Positions 24,834-34,190 are shown, counted from the stretch's first letter. The stretch is 64,000 nt of DNA from Thermoanaerobacter wiegelii Rt8.B1 (GCF_000147695.2 NC_015958.1:102501-166500), one strand, 5' to 3'. The notes: generated by a model from the sequence alone, not told the origin. Translations and numbers: made by a program.

Positions 24834-25088
24834 TTAGCATTTTTGGGATAGAGAGGAAAATGAAAAAGCTTTTATTTTTGTATAATTGCTTTTTTCTTTT
24901 GGATTTTTTTGACCCTTACCTATTTCGATTAAAACATCAAAAGAATAGTTTTTACTTTTTGTAAAATATTTTACATCTGAAGCGGCTTCTATATCAAAAA
25001 GTTGTTCATTTTTTTGAGGTTTGATTTCATAAATGTGATATATTGCGACGAGTGTAATTGTAAAAGCTATACTAATGCAGAAAATATA
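24834..25088 (-). pseudogene. Remnant of a membrane-anchored protein, 5' end lost
   Basis: On the minus strand a frame of about 84 codons has a hydrophobic helix (ISIAFTITLVAIYHIY) followed by a soluble segment (QLFDIEAASDVKYFTKSKNY, then VLIEIGKGQKNPKEKS) and TAA at 24834-24836. It has no usable start codon: an in-frame TAG is just upstream, and the T-box promoter of metG begins there. Codon use looks coding. I do not recognise the family. It may be a gene whose start was replaced by the metG leader or frameshifted. Confidence 0.35.
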
Positions 25089-25100
25089 CTAAAAAGGTAG

Positions 25101-25129
25101 TTGACAATACTTTTTATAAAGGGTATATT
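25101..25129 (+). promoter_or_regulatory. Promoter of the metG T-box transcript
   Basis: Consensus TTGACA, exactly 17 bp, TATATT. It lies just before the T-box leader. Confidence 0.75.
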
Positions 25130-25147
25130 AAAGAATAAATAGATATA

Positions 25148-25397
25148 GTAAAAGGCGATGAAGGAAAGAGTAAAAAGCTTGAACTTTCACAGAGAGTCGG
25201 GCGAGGTGCGAACCGATAAAGTTTGGGCTTTTGAAGATGGCTCCGGAGCCGTACTGCCGAAGGCTAGTAGGTTTTACCGGGAACTCCCGTTACAGGGTAG
25301 GAGTGTGTTAGCACTCTGTGAGGCATGCGTCGTGAGGCGCATGTGAAGAAGGGTGGTACCGCGACAATCTCGCCCCTTATGTGGAGGCGAGTTTTTT
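25148..25397 (+). promoter_or_regulatory. T-box riboswitch upstream of metG
   Basis: The leader has the hallmark T-box sequence AGGGTGGTACCGCG at about 25350-25363. A stem I region precedes it, with GGTGCGAACC at the distal end and a candidate AUG specifier (25237-25239) followed by a purine. A terminator (CTCGCC / GGCGAG, then six T, 25369-25397) competes with the antiterminator. Uncharged tRNA(Met) should stabilise the antiterminator and raise MetRS expression. Confidence 0.93.
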
Positions 25398-25423
25398 ATT
25401 TACAAAAAAAGAGGAGGATGGAT

Positions 25424-27325
25424 ATGAAAAAGACTTTTTACATTACGACACCTATCTATTATCCCAGTGATAAATTACATATTGGTCATTCATATACTAC
25501 AGTTGCTGCAGATGCGATGGCAAGGTTTAAAAGGCTTACCGGATATGATGTCAAGTTTTTGACCGGTACTGATGAACATGGGCAAAAAATTCAAAGAATA
25601 GCAAGAGAAAAAGGGATGTCTCCTAAAGAATATGTAGACGGGATAGTTGAATGGATAAAAGATTTATGGAAGACAATGGATATAAGTAATGACCAATTTA
25701 TTCGCACAACCGATAAATATCATGAGGAAATAGTACAAAAAATATTCACGAAATTGTATGAAAAAGGAGATATATACAAAAGCGAATATGAGGGATGGTA
25801 CTGTACTCCTTGTGAATCTTTCTGGACAGAAAGCCAGCTTGTAGATGGGAAATGCCCAGACTGTGGTAGACCAGTAGAAAGGGTAAAAGAAGAAGGGTAT
25901 TTTTTTAAATTGTCTAAATATGGGGATAGGCTGTTACAATATTATGATGAACATCCTGATTTTATACAGCCTGAGTCAAGGCGTAATGAGATGATAAACT
26001 TTATAAAATCAGGTTTGGAGGATTTGTTTGTCTCAAGGAGTTCGTTTGACTGGGGTATAAAGGTACCTTTTGACCCAAGACATGTGATTTATGTTTGGAT
26101 AGATGCTTTGTCAAATTACATAACTGCTTTAGGATATTCTACAGACCATGACGACGACTTTAAAAAATACTGGCCAGCAGATGTTCATTTGGTTGGAAAA
26201 GAGATAATGAGGTTTCACACAATAATATGGCCAGCAATGCTTATGGCTCTTGACTTGCCCCTTCCTAAAAAAGTGTTTGGACACGGTTGGCTTATACTGG
26301 AAGGAGGCAAGATGTCAAAATCTAAAGGCAATGTAGTAGACCCTAAAGAGCTGGTTAGGAAATATGGCGTGGATGCTGTAAGATATTTTCTTTTGAGAGA
26401 AGTGCCTTTTGGGGCGGATGGAGTGTTTTCTAATGAAGCTTTGATAAACAGAATAAATTCAGACCTTGCTAATGACCTTGGAAACTTGCTGAGTAGGACT
26501 GTTACAATGATTGAAAAATACTTTGAGGGCATTCTGCCAAAGCCTTCACAAAAAGAAGAAGTAGATGATGACCTTATAAATACTGCACAGAATCTACCTA
26601 AAACTGTTGAAGAGTACATGGATAAACTTCAGTTTTCCAACGCTTTAATTGAAATATGGAAATTAGTAAGACGAGCTAATAAGTACATTGATGAAACAAT
26701 GCCTTGGATTTTAGCGAAAGATGAAAGCAAAAAGGAAAGATTGGGTACTGTTTTGTATAATTTAGCGGAAGCTTTGAGATTTATTGCAATACTTATATCT
26801 CCTTTTATGCCAAATACCCCGCAAAAAATGTTTGAACAATTAGGAATAGAAAAAGATTTGACGACTTGGGAGAGCTTAAAGTTTGGTTTGTTAAAAGAAG
26901 GTACAAAAGTAAAAAGAGGAGAAATTATTTTCCCGAGAATAGATGTAAATAAGGAACTGAGTGCTATAGAAGAAAAAGCAGAGGAGGAAGAGAAAAAGAT
27001 AGATTATATCACTATTGAGGATTTTGCAAAAATTCAGCTTAGGGTTGCAGAGATTTTGGAAGCCGAAAAAGTGGAAGGCTCTGACAAGCTTATAAAGATG
27101 AAGCTTAAAGTGGGAGAGGAGACAAGGCAAATTGTAGGAGGAATTGCTCGTTATTACACTCCTGAAGAGCTTATAGGAAAGAAAATAATTATTGTATATA
27201 ATCTGGAGCCAAAGAAACTAAAGGGTATTGAGTCTCAAGGAATGCTTTTAGCAGCATCTACCGAAGGAAAAATGTCTCTTCTTACAGTGGACAGGGATAT
27301 AGAAAGTGGGGCAAAGATAAGCTAA
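25424..27325 (+). CDS. metG: Methionyl-tRNA synthetase
   Basis: This class Ia synthetase of 633 residues has the HIGH motif (KLHIGHS), the zinc knuckle (CTPCES ... CPDCGR), KMSKSKGN, and a C-terminal OB-fold tRNA-binding domain (FAKIQLRVAEILEAEKV) used for dimerisation and tRNA capture. ATG 25424 with GAGGAGG is the start. Upstream in-frame codons belong to the T-box leader and are not translated. Confidence 0.97.
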   Translation: MKKTFYITTPIYYPSDKLHIGHSYTTVAADAMARFKRLTGYDVKFLTGTDEHGQKIQRIAREKGMSPKEYVDGIVEWIKDLWKTMDISNDQFIRTTDKYHEEIVQKIFTKLYEKGDIYKSEYEGWYCTPCESFWTESQLVDGKCPDCGRPVERVKEEGYFFKLSKYGDRLLQYYDEHPDFIQPESRRNEMINFIKSGLEDLFVSRSSFDWGIKVPFDPRHVIYVWIDALSNYITALGYSTDHDDDFKKYWPADVHLVGKEIMRFHTIIWPAMLMALDLPLPKKVFGHGWLILEGGKMSKSKGNVVDPKELVRKYGVDAVRYFLLREVPFGADGVFSNEALINRINSDLANDLGNLLSRTVTMIEKYFEGILPKPSQKEEVDDDLINTAQNLPKTVEEYMDKLQFSNALIEIWKLVRRANKYIDETMPWILAKDESKKERLGTVLYNLAEALRFIAILISPFMPNTPQKMFEQLGIEKDLTTWESLKFGLLKEGTKVKRGEIIFPRIDVNKELSAIEEKAEEEEKKIDYITIEDFAKIQLRVAEILEAEKVEGSDKLIKMKLKVGEETRQIVGGIARYYTPEELIGKKIIIVYNLEPKKLKGIESQGMLLAASTEGKMSLLTVDRDIESGAKIS

Positions 27326-27337
27326 GGAGTGATAAAA

Positions 27338-28105
27338 TTGTTGGTAGATTCTCACGCTCATCTTGAAGATGAGAAATACGATAGAGATAGAGAAAAAGTT
27401 ATTGAAGAATGTAAAAAAGACCTCACATTTTTAATAAATGTGGGGTCTAACCTCTTAACTTCTAAACAGTCTATTGAGCTAGCTCATAACTATGACTTTA
27501 TATATGCTTCTGTTGGAATTCATCCCCATGATGCACAAAGGGAATTTGACAAAGTGGAAGAAATAGAGAGATTAGCTTTACAGGAAAAGGTTGTAGCAAT
27601 AGGAGAAATAGGGTTAGATTATTATTACGACGACCCTCCCAAAGAGTTTCAAAAAGAGATTTTTATAAAACAAATAAGGCTTGCGAAAAAGCTAAATCTT
27701 CCAATAATAATACACGATAGGGATGCTCATGGAGATATACTAGATATATTAAAACAGGAATGGACAAAAGATTTAAGAGGGGTTTTTCACAGTTATTCGG
27801 GAAGTGTTGAAATGGCTTTTCAAGTAATTGAAATGAATTTTTACATTTCTTTAGGAGGGCCTGTGACATTTAAAAATGCAAAAAAACCTAAAGAAGTAGC
27901 AAAAGCTGTTCCCATTGAAAAACTTTTAATTGAGACAGATAGCCCTTATCTTACTCCTGAGCCTTATAGAGGAAAAAGGAATACACCGGTGTATGTGAAA
28001 TTTGTAGCGAAAAAAATTGCAGAATTAAGAGAGATGCCTTATGAGGAGGTTTGTAGGATTACTGCTGAAAATGCTATAAAACTTTTTAACATCCCTCTCA
28101 AATAA
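27338..28105 (+). CDS. tatD: TatD-family metal-dependent DNase
   Basis: This 255-residue TIM-barrel hydrolase has the metal ligands DSHAHLED near the start, GEIGLDYYYD, IIHDRDAH, HSYSGS and the late ETDSPYLTPEP. TTG 27338 is 8 nt after AAGGAG and gives the usual start with LVDSHAH; the GTG at 27329 overlaps the ribosome site. It is the YabD orthologue in the metG-yabE order. Confidence 0.93.
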   Translation: MLVDSHAHLEDEKYDRDREKVIEECKKDLTFLINVGSNLLTSKQSIELAHNYDFIYASVGIHPHDAQREFDKVEEIERLALQEKVVAIGEIGLDYYYDDPPKEFQKEIFIKQIRLAKKLNLPIIIHDRDAHGDILDILKQEWTKDLRGVFHSYSGSVEMAFQVIEMNFYISLGGPVTFKNAKKPKEVAKAVPIEKLLIETDSPYLTPEPYRGKRNTPVYVKFVAKKIAELREMPYEEVCRITAENAIKLFNIPLK

Positions 28106-28216
28106 AAGTTTTAAAAAACAACCTCCTGTTTTGAGGGGAGGTATCAAAAGTCAAAAAAATGCGTATAATATCATTGAGTTTGGTTTCCCCATAAATGAAA
28201 AATTGTGTATAAAAAT

Positions 28217-28245
28217 TTGACAAATCAATTTAATTGGATTAAAAT
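28217..28245 (+). promoter_or_regulatory. Promoter of yabE
   Basis: TTGACA, 17 bp, TAAAAT, about 45 bp before the yabE ATG. Confidence 0.7.
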
Positions 28246-28290
28246 TACTTACGACTCCCCTAAATTAAATTTTTAACAGGAGGTTATGGG

Positions 28291-29322
28291 ATGGATACAG
28301 ACAAGTTTAGAAAGCGACTTGGTGAAATAGTTAAAAAACCAGTTGCTCTTCTAACGTTGGCTGCAGTATTCCTATTGATTGTCGGAGCTATAACATACGC
28401 AAGCTTAAAAAAGGAAATAACCCTTCAGGATGAAGATAAAAAAATGGTTGTTACAACATTTAAATCAACAGTTAAGGATTTGTTAGAAGAGAAAGGAATT
28501 AAGCTAAGAAAAGAAGATGTAGTAACGCCTTCTTTAGACACTGCTTTAAAAAATGGCATGAAGGTGACTATCAAAAGAGCAGTTCCTATCACTATCTGTG
28601 TGGGTGGAAAAGCAAAAGATATTTACACTACTGCATCTAATGTAAAAGAAGTATTTCAACAAAATAGTATAACTTTAGGACCACAAGACAAAGTGAATAT
28701 GAGTTTAGATACGCCTGTGTTTAGGTACATGTACATCGACGTTACAAAAGTAACAGAAAAAATTGTTACTCAAGAAGTAGATATACCATATCAAACAGAG
28801 ACAGTAAAGAATGACAATATGGAAAGAGGACAAGTAAGAGTAGTTCAACAAGGAGAAGTTGGGAAAAAACAAATTGTGATGAAAGTTACTTATGAAAACG
28901 GCAAAGAGGTAGCAAAAAATATAATAGAGGAAAAGATAATAAAAAATCCGATAAACCAAATTGTGCATGTTGGAACACTAGGAGTTTTTACTACTTCAAG
29001 AGGAGAGACTTTTAGGTATAGGGAAATTAGAACTATGGTTGCTACTGCTTATACTAATAGCGTAACAGATACCGGTAAAAAACCAGGAGATCCCAATTAT
29101 GGGATAACTGCTACTGGTACGAAAGCTACAAGGGGAGTAATAGCTGTAGATCCAAGGGTTATACCTTTGGGCACACGACTTTACGTAGAAGGATATGGAT
29201 TTGGAATTGCTGCAGATACAGGTGGAGCTATTAAAGGGGATAAAATTGATGTTTTTTTCCCGACTCTTGAGGAAACAATTAAATGGGGAAGAAGATACGT
29301 GAAAGTTTATATTTTAAAATAG
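28291..29322 (+). CDS. yabE: YabE-like G5 and 3D domain cell-wall protein
   Basis: This 343-residue exported protein has an N-terminal membrane anchor (about 19-41), two or more DUF348 repeats (about 55-165), a G5 domain (about 165-235) and a C-terminal 3D domain. The 3D domain carries the Asp motif (GVIAVDPRVIPLGTRLYV, then AADTGGAIKGDKIDVFF) of MltA-like lytic enzymes. It probably cleaves peptidoglycan in growth or spore germination. In B. subtilis rnmV separates yabE from ksgA; here it does not. Confidence 0.9.
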   Translation: MDTDKFRKRLGEIVKKPVALLTLAAVFLLIVGAITYASLKKEITLQDEDKKMVVTTFKSTVKDLLEEKGIKLRKEDVVTPSLDTALKNGMKVTIKRAVPITICVGGKAKDIYTTASNVKEVFQQNSITLGPQDKVNMSLDTPVFRYMYIDVTKVTEKIVTQEVDIPYQTETVKNDNMERGQVRVVQQGEVGKKQIVMKVTYENGKEVAKNIIEEKIIKNPINQIVHVGTLGVFTTSRGETFRYREIRTMVATAYTNSVTDTGKKPGDPNYGITATGTKATRGVIAVDPRVIPLGTRLYVEGYGFGIAADTGGAIKGDKIDVFFPTLEETIKWGRRYVKVYILK

Positions 29323-29347
29323 ACAGGGTTTCCCTGTCTTATTTTTT
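29321..29347 (+). terminator. Terminator between yabE and rsmA
   Basis: AGACAGGG / CCCTGTCT stem with TTT loop, then TATTTTTT. It overlaps the yabE stop. Confidence 0.85.
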
Positions 29348-29358
29348 GAGGTGGAGCT

Positions 29359-30180
29359 ATGAAAGTAAAAGGGGTTAATGTAAAGAAAAAATGGGGACAA
29401 AATTTCATATTTGACAAAAATATTTTAGCAAAAATTGTGACTGCTTCGGGAGTTGCTTCTGAAGATTTTGTACTAGAAATTGGAACAGGATTAGGGACTT
29501 TGACAGAAGAACTAGCTAAAATGGTTAAAAAGGTAATTTCTTTTGAAATTGACAGAGAGCTTTATGAAGCAACAAAAGAAAAACTTAACATTTATAACAA
29601 TGTGATTATCATAAATGAAGATATAATGAAGGTAGATTTAAATAAAATAGCTAATGAATATTTTGAAGGGAAGCCTTTTAAAGTAGTTGCTAATCTTCCT
29701 TATTACATAACTTCTCCTATAATAATGATGCTTTTAGAGTGTAAATTTGTAAAAGAGATAACTGTGCTAGTGCAAAAAGAAGTTGCTGAAAGAATTTGTG
29801 CTCTGCCGGGTACTAAGGACTATGGGATACTTACAGTTTTTATAAATTTTAAAGCAAAGCCTAAGAAACTTTTTAATCTACCACCAAGTGTTTTTGTTCC
29901 TCCACCTAAGGTAGATTCTTCTTTGGTTAAATTAGAGATACTTGATAAATCTTTAGTTGAGGTAAAAGATGAAAGGTTATTTTCTAACGTGGTAAAAGCT
30001 GCTTTTGGACAAAGGAGAAAAGTATTGTCCAATGCTTTAAAAACTTTAGGACTTCCAAAAGAAATTATAGATAAAGCTTTTACTCTTTCAAACTTATCAC
30101 CTCAAAGGAGAGGAGAAACTCTTAGTATAGAGGAGTTTGCTGCTTTGGCAAATGTTATTTATGATTTGACAAAGCAGTAA
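29359..30180 (+). CDS. rsmA: 16S rRNA (A1518/A1519-N6)-dimethyltransferase
   Basis: This 273-residue enzyme (KsgA) has KKWGQNFIFDKNIL at the N-terminus, SAM motif EIGTGLGTLTEELA, catalytic motif NLPYYITSP and the C-terminal helical domain with FGQRRKVLSNAL. It dimethylates two adenines in helix 45 late in small-subunit assembly. The start codon follows GAGGTGGAG inside the tail of the terminator. Confidence 0.97.
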   Translation: MKVKGVNVKKKWGQNFIFDKNILAKIVTASGVASEDFVLEIGTGLGTLTEELAKMVKKVISFEIDRELYEATKEKLNIYNNVIIINEDIMKVDLNKIANEYFEGKPFKVVANLPYYITSPIIMMLLECKFVKEITVLVQKEVAERICALPGTKDYGILTVFINFKAKPKKLFNLPPSVFVPPPKVDSSLVKLEILDKSLVEVKDERLFSNVVKAAFGQRRKVLSNALKTLGLPKEIIDKAFTLSNLSPQRRGETLSIEEFAALANVIYDLTKQ

Positions 30181-30249
30181 TAATAATCCCCCTCTTTTCA
30201 TAATATATATTGCAAAGTTATATTTAAGATAAATGAGGGGGAAGAATAA

Positions 30250-31338
30250 ATGCCAATAAATATATATAAAAGGTTTTATATTGTCTTTAATCAAGAAGAC
30301 AAGGGATGTTCTATTGAAGGAAAAGAAGTGACAGGTTATTTAAAAGTGGAGTTTAGAGGAAGCAGAGGAAGAATAACAGCGGCTTTGCAAAATCTTAATC
30401 CCACGTATTCCTATAATGTGAAATTGCTAAAAGGCGAGGGAGAAGTTGCTGTTGTAGATTTTGGAGCAATAAAAGTAGATGATAAAGGACGCGGTGGAGG
30501 AGAATGGACTTTTAATGTAGAGAATGTAAAAGATTCGGGAATTAGTTGGGAGGAATTTTCTGTAGCATTTATAGAAGCCCATGATGGCATAAAAACTTTA
30601 GTACCTTTGGCATCTGTTATAAACAAGAAAACTACAAACTGGAAGGCTGCTTATAAAAAATATCTGTTAAAGGTAAAACAAGAAGAAACATTAACAGAGA
30701 AGAGTGATAAGAATGATAGGGGAATTAAGCAGGAGGAAACTGAAACTGCGATACCCCAAGACTATGAAAGTGCGGAAGATGAAAATATTAAAAATGAATT
30801 TACTAAAAAAGATGAAACTTTACAAAATGTTTCGGAAGAGACTCAATTTGAAACCAATTTTTATATTTCTGCCCCTGAAGAAACTCCTAAGCCATTGATG
30901 TATTCTTCTGATACTCAACAACAGAAAACTTCTTTTAAGTTTGAGGAGGAAGTAGAGGAAGGATATATAAAATATTTAAGAGAGTATGTTAACAATATAG
31001 TGAGTTTTTTGGAGGAAGTTCAGCCTTTTGAAAAAAATTTTGAAGGTTATAGGTGGTGGAAAGTTAAAACGGGTTACGGGGAGGGAAGCTTTGACCATTA
31101 TCTTGTGGGATTTGTAAATGATGAGAAGGGTGAATTAAAATACATTGTGTATGGAATGCCAGGATTTTTTACTCTTGCAGACCAGCCTTTTGGTGGTATG
31201 ACAGGGTTTGTAGTTTGGAAGCCAGTTAAAGAAAATTTAAGAGGCGCGAGGGATGAGGGATATTGGATTTTGCATATTGATGCAAAGACAGGACAAATTG
31301 CTGTGCCTATAGAACCAACTCCACCGCCTTTGATATAA
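30250..31338 (+). CDS. Uncharacterised two-domain protein with acidic linker
   Basis: In this 362-residue protein, residues about 1-125 form a beta-rich domain with Gly-Arg repeats (GYLKVEFRGSRGRITAALQN). Residues 140-235 are a low-complexity, Glu/Lys/Thr-rich linker. Residues 240-350 form a Trp- and Gly-rich domain (GYRWWKVKTG, FGGMTGFVVW, GYWILHIDAKTGQI). It has no signal peptide or membrane helix. Similar proteins occur in spore-forming clostridia, but I cannot assign a function. It begins after GAGGGGGAAG and is monocistronic. Confidence 0.75.
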   Translation: MPINIYKRFYIVFNQEDKGCSIEGKEVTGYLKVEFRGSRGRITAALQNLNPTYSYNVKLLKGEGEVAVVDFGAIKVDDKGRGGGEWTFNVENVKDSGISWEEFSVAFIEAHDGIKTLVPLASVINKKTTNWKAAYKKYLLKVKQEETLTEKSDKNDRGIKQEETETAIPQDYESAEDENIKNEFTKKDETLQNVSEETQFETNFYISAPEETPKPLMYSSDTQQQKTSFKFEEEVEEGYIKYLREYVNNIVSFLEEVQPFEKNFEGYRWWKVKTGYGEGSFDHYLVGFVNDEKGELKYIVYGMPGFFTLADQPFGGMTGFVVWKPVKENLRGARDEGYWILHIDAKTGQIAVPIEPTPPPLI

Positions 31339-31371
31339 AAATAAAAGCGTAGTCTCTACGCTTTTATTTTT
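31337..31371. terminator. Bidirectional terminator between convergent genes
   Basis: AATAAAAGCGTAG / CTACGCTTTTATT stem with TCT loop and flanking A- and T-runs serves both directions. Confidence 0.85.
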
Positions 31372-31377
31372 ATACTA

Positions 31378-31614
31378 TTATACTATGAATTCTTTTAAAT
31401 CTTCTTCTAATTTTTTCAAGCTTTCTTCATCAGTTGTGTGAGGTATTACTGTAAGGACATTTTCTAAATTAAGGCTAAAAAGGCCCATTATTGATTTTGC
31501 GTCTATTACATAACGACCAGAAGTCACGTCTATGTCAAAAGGATATTTTGAAGTTTTTTCTACAAAATTTTTGACACTTTCAATTGTAGTTAATTTTACT
31601 TTTATTTCTTTCAC
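31378..31614 (-). CDS. HPr-family protein lacking the phosphorylatable histidine
   Basis: This 78-residue protein has an HPr-like fold pattern. The regulatory-serine region GRYVIDAKSIMGLFSLNL closely matches HPr (Ser in KSIMG). The His-15 active-site motif (HARPA) is absent, with SKYPFDID at the corresponding place. It therefore cannot carry phosphate from enzyme I by the normal route, and a regulatory role is possible. It is monocistronic, with AAAAGGGGGA before the start. Confidence 0.8.
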   Translation of the reverse strand: MKEIKVKLTTIESVKNFVEKTSKYPFDIDVTSGRYVIDAKSIMGLFSLNLENVLTVIPHTTDEESLKKLEEDLKEFIV

Positions 31615-31723
31615 GGATAATTCCCCCTTTTATGGATTTAACTTTATCGTATATGATTTGTGGACTTTTATCAATTAGCTTTTTTCACAAAAATTTTATG
31701 CTTATTTTAGTAATTGTTTTCAA

Positions 31724-31755
31724 AAGTAAAATCCCTCCAATGAGGGATTTTACTT
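31724..31755 (-). terminator. Terminator of the rsgI-SLH transcript
   Basis: A 14-bp perfect stem AAGTAAAATCCCTC / GAGGGATTTTACTT with a CAAT loop overlaps the end of the SLH gene. Confidence 0.75.
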
Positions 31756-33018
31756 AACATCTGAGGCTAAATCAATATCAACAGAAACATTTATATTTTT
31801 ATCTGTTTTAACACTTATTTGTGTAATTTTACCATCGTAAGTAAAACTTTTTATGTCATATGGATAAGTTATAGCTTGTGTCACAATTGCATCGGGAGAA
31901 GGGTCTATATATTTTACTTCAACTTCTAATATGGTATCTTTTGACGTTTTTATTATTTGAGCCTTTTGTATATTTACGATATATCCACCTGTTCGCATCA
32001 TACCGCGAGTTGCGATTACATAATATATTCCATTTTCTTCTACTAGTTTAACAGCAGGCTTATTTTTAATAGCTTCCACAGCTGATGATACTTTTTCAGG
32101 AGGATTTTTAACATCTTTAAGTTCTATAGGAATCACTTCCTCACTTTTATTGTTTAACACTTCCACAAATATTATATTATTTTTGAAATCTAATATTAAT
32201 CTTATTTGATAGCCGGGCTTTAGATAATCTATTCCGACATACTCATTTTCGTTGTAAACTGGCACATTTTTTAATATATTGAAAGTCTTTAGTCCACCAT
32301 TGACTTTTACAGTTATAGTATTGTTATCTATAGCATAAACAGTAGCAACGACATCACGGCCATTGAGGTTATTTTGTACCTTTTCGTCAAGCCTTTCCAA
32401 TAAAACAGCCATTTCTACTCTTCTGACTGGATCGTTTGGCTTGAGCTTTTCTCCATCTCCTTTGATGAGGTTCTTTTCTACAGCTACGTACATATAACCT
32501 ATAGCATCTTTAGGGATCTTATCCCAGTCTTTGTAGTTCAAAACTTTATTCATATTTTGCTGAGCTTGGTTTTCCAAGCCTAAAGCGCGAACTAAATATT
32601 TTGCTATTTCGTATCTTTTTGCCTTTTCATTTGGATTAAACCTTTTTAACTCGTCATAAGTTAATATGCCCTTTTGGTATGCCAGCGTAATAAAGCCTTT
32701 TCCCCAACTAAGTTTTGGGCCTTTGTACTCTTTAGGTAGCTCAGTTATTTTATTAGCTTGTTCTTCATAACCCATCGCCCGTAAAATCATTACTAATGCC
32801 TCTAAGTGAGTGACAGGCTTTGAAGGGTTAAATTTTTTATCTCCAACTCCTTTTATAAAACCTTTTGCATACATTTTTTCAATTGCTTTTACTGCCCATG
32901 TGAATTGTTGAATGTCGTCAAAAGAGTATTTTGGCTGCGGTTTTGCATATGCTGTCGTGGAAAACAATAGTAAAAAGATTAAAACTACTGAAATAAAAAA
33001 ACGAGATTTTTTTAGCAT
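31750..33018 (-). CDS. S-layer homology (SLH) domain protein
   Basis: This 422-residue secreted protein has a signal peptide (LKKSRFFISVVLIFLLL...AYA). Three SLH modules (about 30-215) bind secondary cell-wall polymer: FTWAVKAIEKMYAKGFIKG, then LSWGKGFITLAYQKGIL, then AIGYMYVAVEKNLIKGDG. An uncharacterised beta-rich C-terminal region (220-422) follows. The start abuts the rsgI stop, so it belongs to the sigI-rsgI transcript and may be a sigma-I-controlled envelope protein. Confidence 0.9.
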   Translation of the reverse strand: MLKKSRFFISVVLIFLLLFSTTAYAKPQPKYSFDDIQQFTWAVKAIEKMYAKGFIKGVGDKKFNPSKPVTHLEALVMILRAMGYEEQANKITELPKEYKGPKLSWGKGFITLAYQKGILTYDELKRFNPNEKAKRYEIAKYLVRALGLENQAQQNMNKVLNYKDWDKIPKDAIGYMYVAVEKNLIKGDGEKLKPNDPVRRVEMAVLLERLDEKVQNNLNGRDVVATVYAIDNNTITVKVNGGLKTFNILKNVPVYNENEYVGIDYLKPGYQIRLILDFKNNIIFVEVLNNKSEEVIPIELKDVKNPPEKVSSAVEAIKNKPAVKLVEENGIYYVIATRGMMRTGGYIVNIQKAQIIKTSKDTILEVEVKYIDPSPDAIVTQAITYPYDIKSFTYDGKITQISVKTDKNINVSVDIDLASDVK

Positions 33019-34190
33019 TTAATCTTTCACCTCCCTCATTTTTTCATTATATTTTTCGCTATTTTTGTCATCTTTTTGGGCGTAGTTTTCAATTTCTTTT
33101 ACATTTTTGTAAGGATTTTTATCAAAGCTTTTATCAAGACTTTTATCAGAATTATTCAATTCTTTATTATCAGAATTGGTTTTTACTTTATTTTCTTCTT
33201 TTTGATCAAAAACATTATTGGTGTTGCTTTTTTTTGATTCTGTATTTTCTGTGGCTCCGCTATCTTTCTGTGTAGGTTTATTATCAATATTCTCATCTTT
33301 TTTAGTTGATTTGTTTTGATTTTTTGCTTCTTCTTTTTTTACATTTTTTATAGTTTGAGTAGGTTCTTCTTTATAAAGGTCTTTTGTATTTATTTTAGCA
33401 GGTTTATCAGTGGTAATTTTAACTTTAGGAATATCTTTATCTTTAGAATCTTGAGAGGTAGTATTCATCTTTTTTTCATCCTGTTTTTCTTTTATTTTTG
33501 TATAAGCTTGTTTTAGTTCTTTAAAAAATTCGGGACTATTTAATTTATCTTTTGGTATGTTTATTCCTTCATTTTTAGCTTTTTCCCAGAGGATAAGCCT
33601 GCCAGGTGATGTTTTTTCTTTTTTAGCCTCTTCTCTTTGTACTTCATTGGATTTCAAAGTTTCTATTTGAATTTTAGCATTTGTTTTTTTTATGTCATTG
33701 ATGGCTTTTTGTATATCTTCATTTATAACATGTGAATTTTTTATGTTAACGGTAGTTATTACTATGGTATCTTCTTCTTTCAAAAAACCAAGTTTTTGTG
33801 ATTCTTTTACTGTTTGATTTATAAACGTTGTAATGTCAAGGCCTTTATAAGAGAGATTTTTTAAGATTTTTTTTCCATCTTCATTTAAAGGATTGGCACT
33901 TATTATTTTGGCGTTTTTATCTATTAAAACTTCAATACTTGGATTTATATCTATATACACATAGGCGTAAACTTCTGGTGATTTAAAATTAATAATAGTA
34001 AATATTAATGCGAGAAGAAGAGAAGCAGCTATTAAAATTTTAGCAGTATGCCTTAAAGCTAAAAAGTTTTCATTAAGTTCGATAGTTTCACCTATATCTA
34101 CATTTTGCAAATTTTTCAAACACTTAAATTCCCCTTTTTCAGTCATTACATAAGTTTTATTTTTTCTTTTTGAACTACAACGGCCTTCAT
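33019..34190 (-). CDS. rsgI: RsgI-family anti-sigma factor, with apparent frameshift near the start
   Basis: The predicted protein has a short cytoplasmic RsgI_N domain (TEKGEFKCLKN), one membrane helix (LIAASLLLALIFTIINF) and an extracytoplasmic domain with YVYIDINPSIEVLIDKNAKI. A long Lys/Glu/Asn-rich disordered tail follows. The natural start is ATG 34190, which overlaps the sigI stop as ATGA with GAGGTG upstream and encodes MKAVVVQKEK. That frame breaks after about 10 codons. Adding one base at the A6 tract (plus-strand T6 at 34160-34165) restores MKAVVVQKEKNKTYVMTEKG, the expected N-terminus. The open frame from GTG 34206 gives a non-family N-terminus. Confidence 0.85.

Noticed and set aside
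25158..25346. 62-codon ORF in the metG leader
   Set aside because: It lies wholly in the T-box RNA; the frame is incidental to conserved RNA structure.
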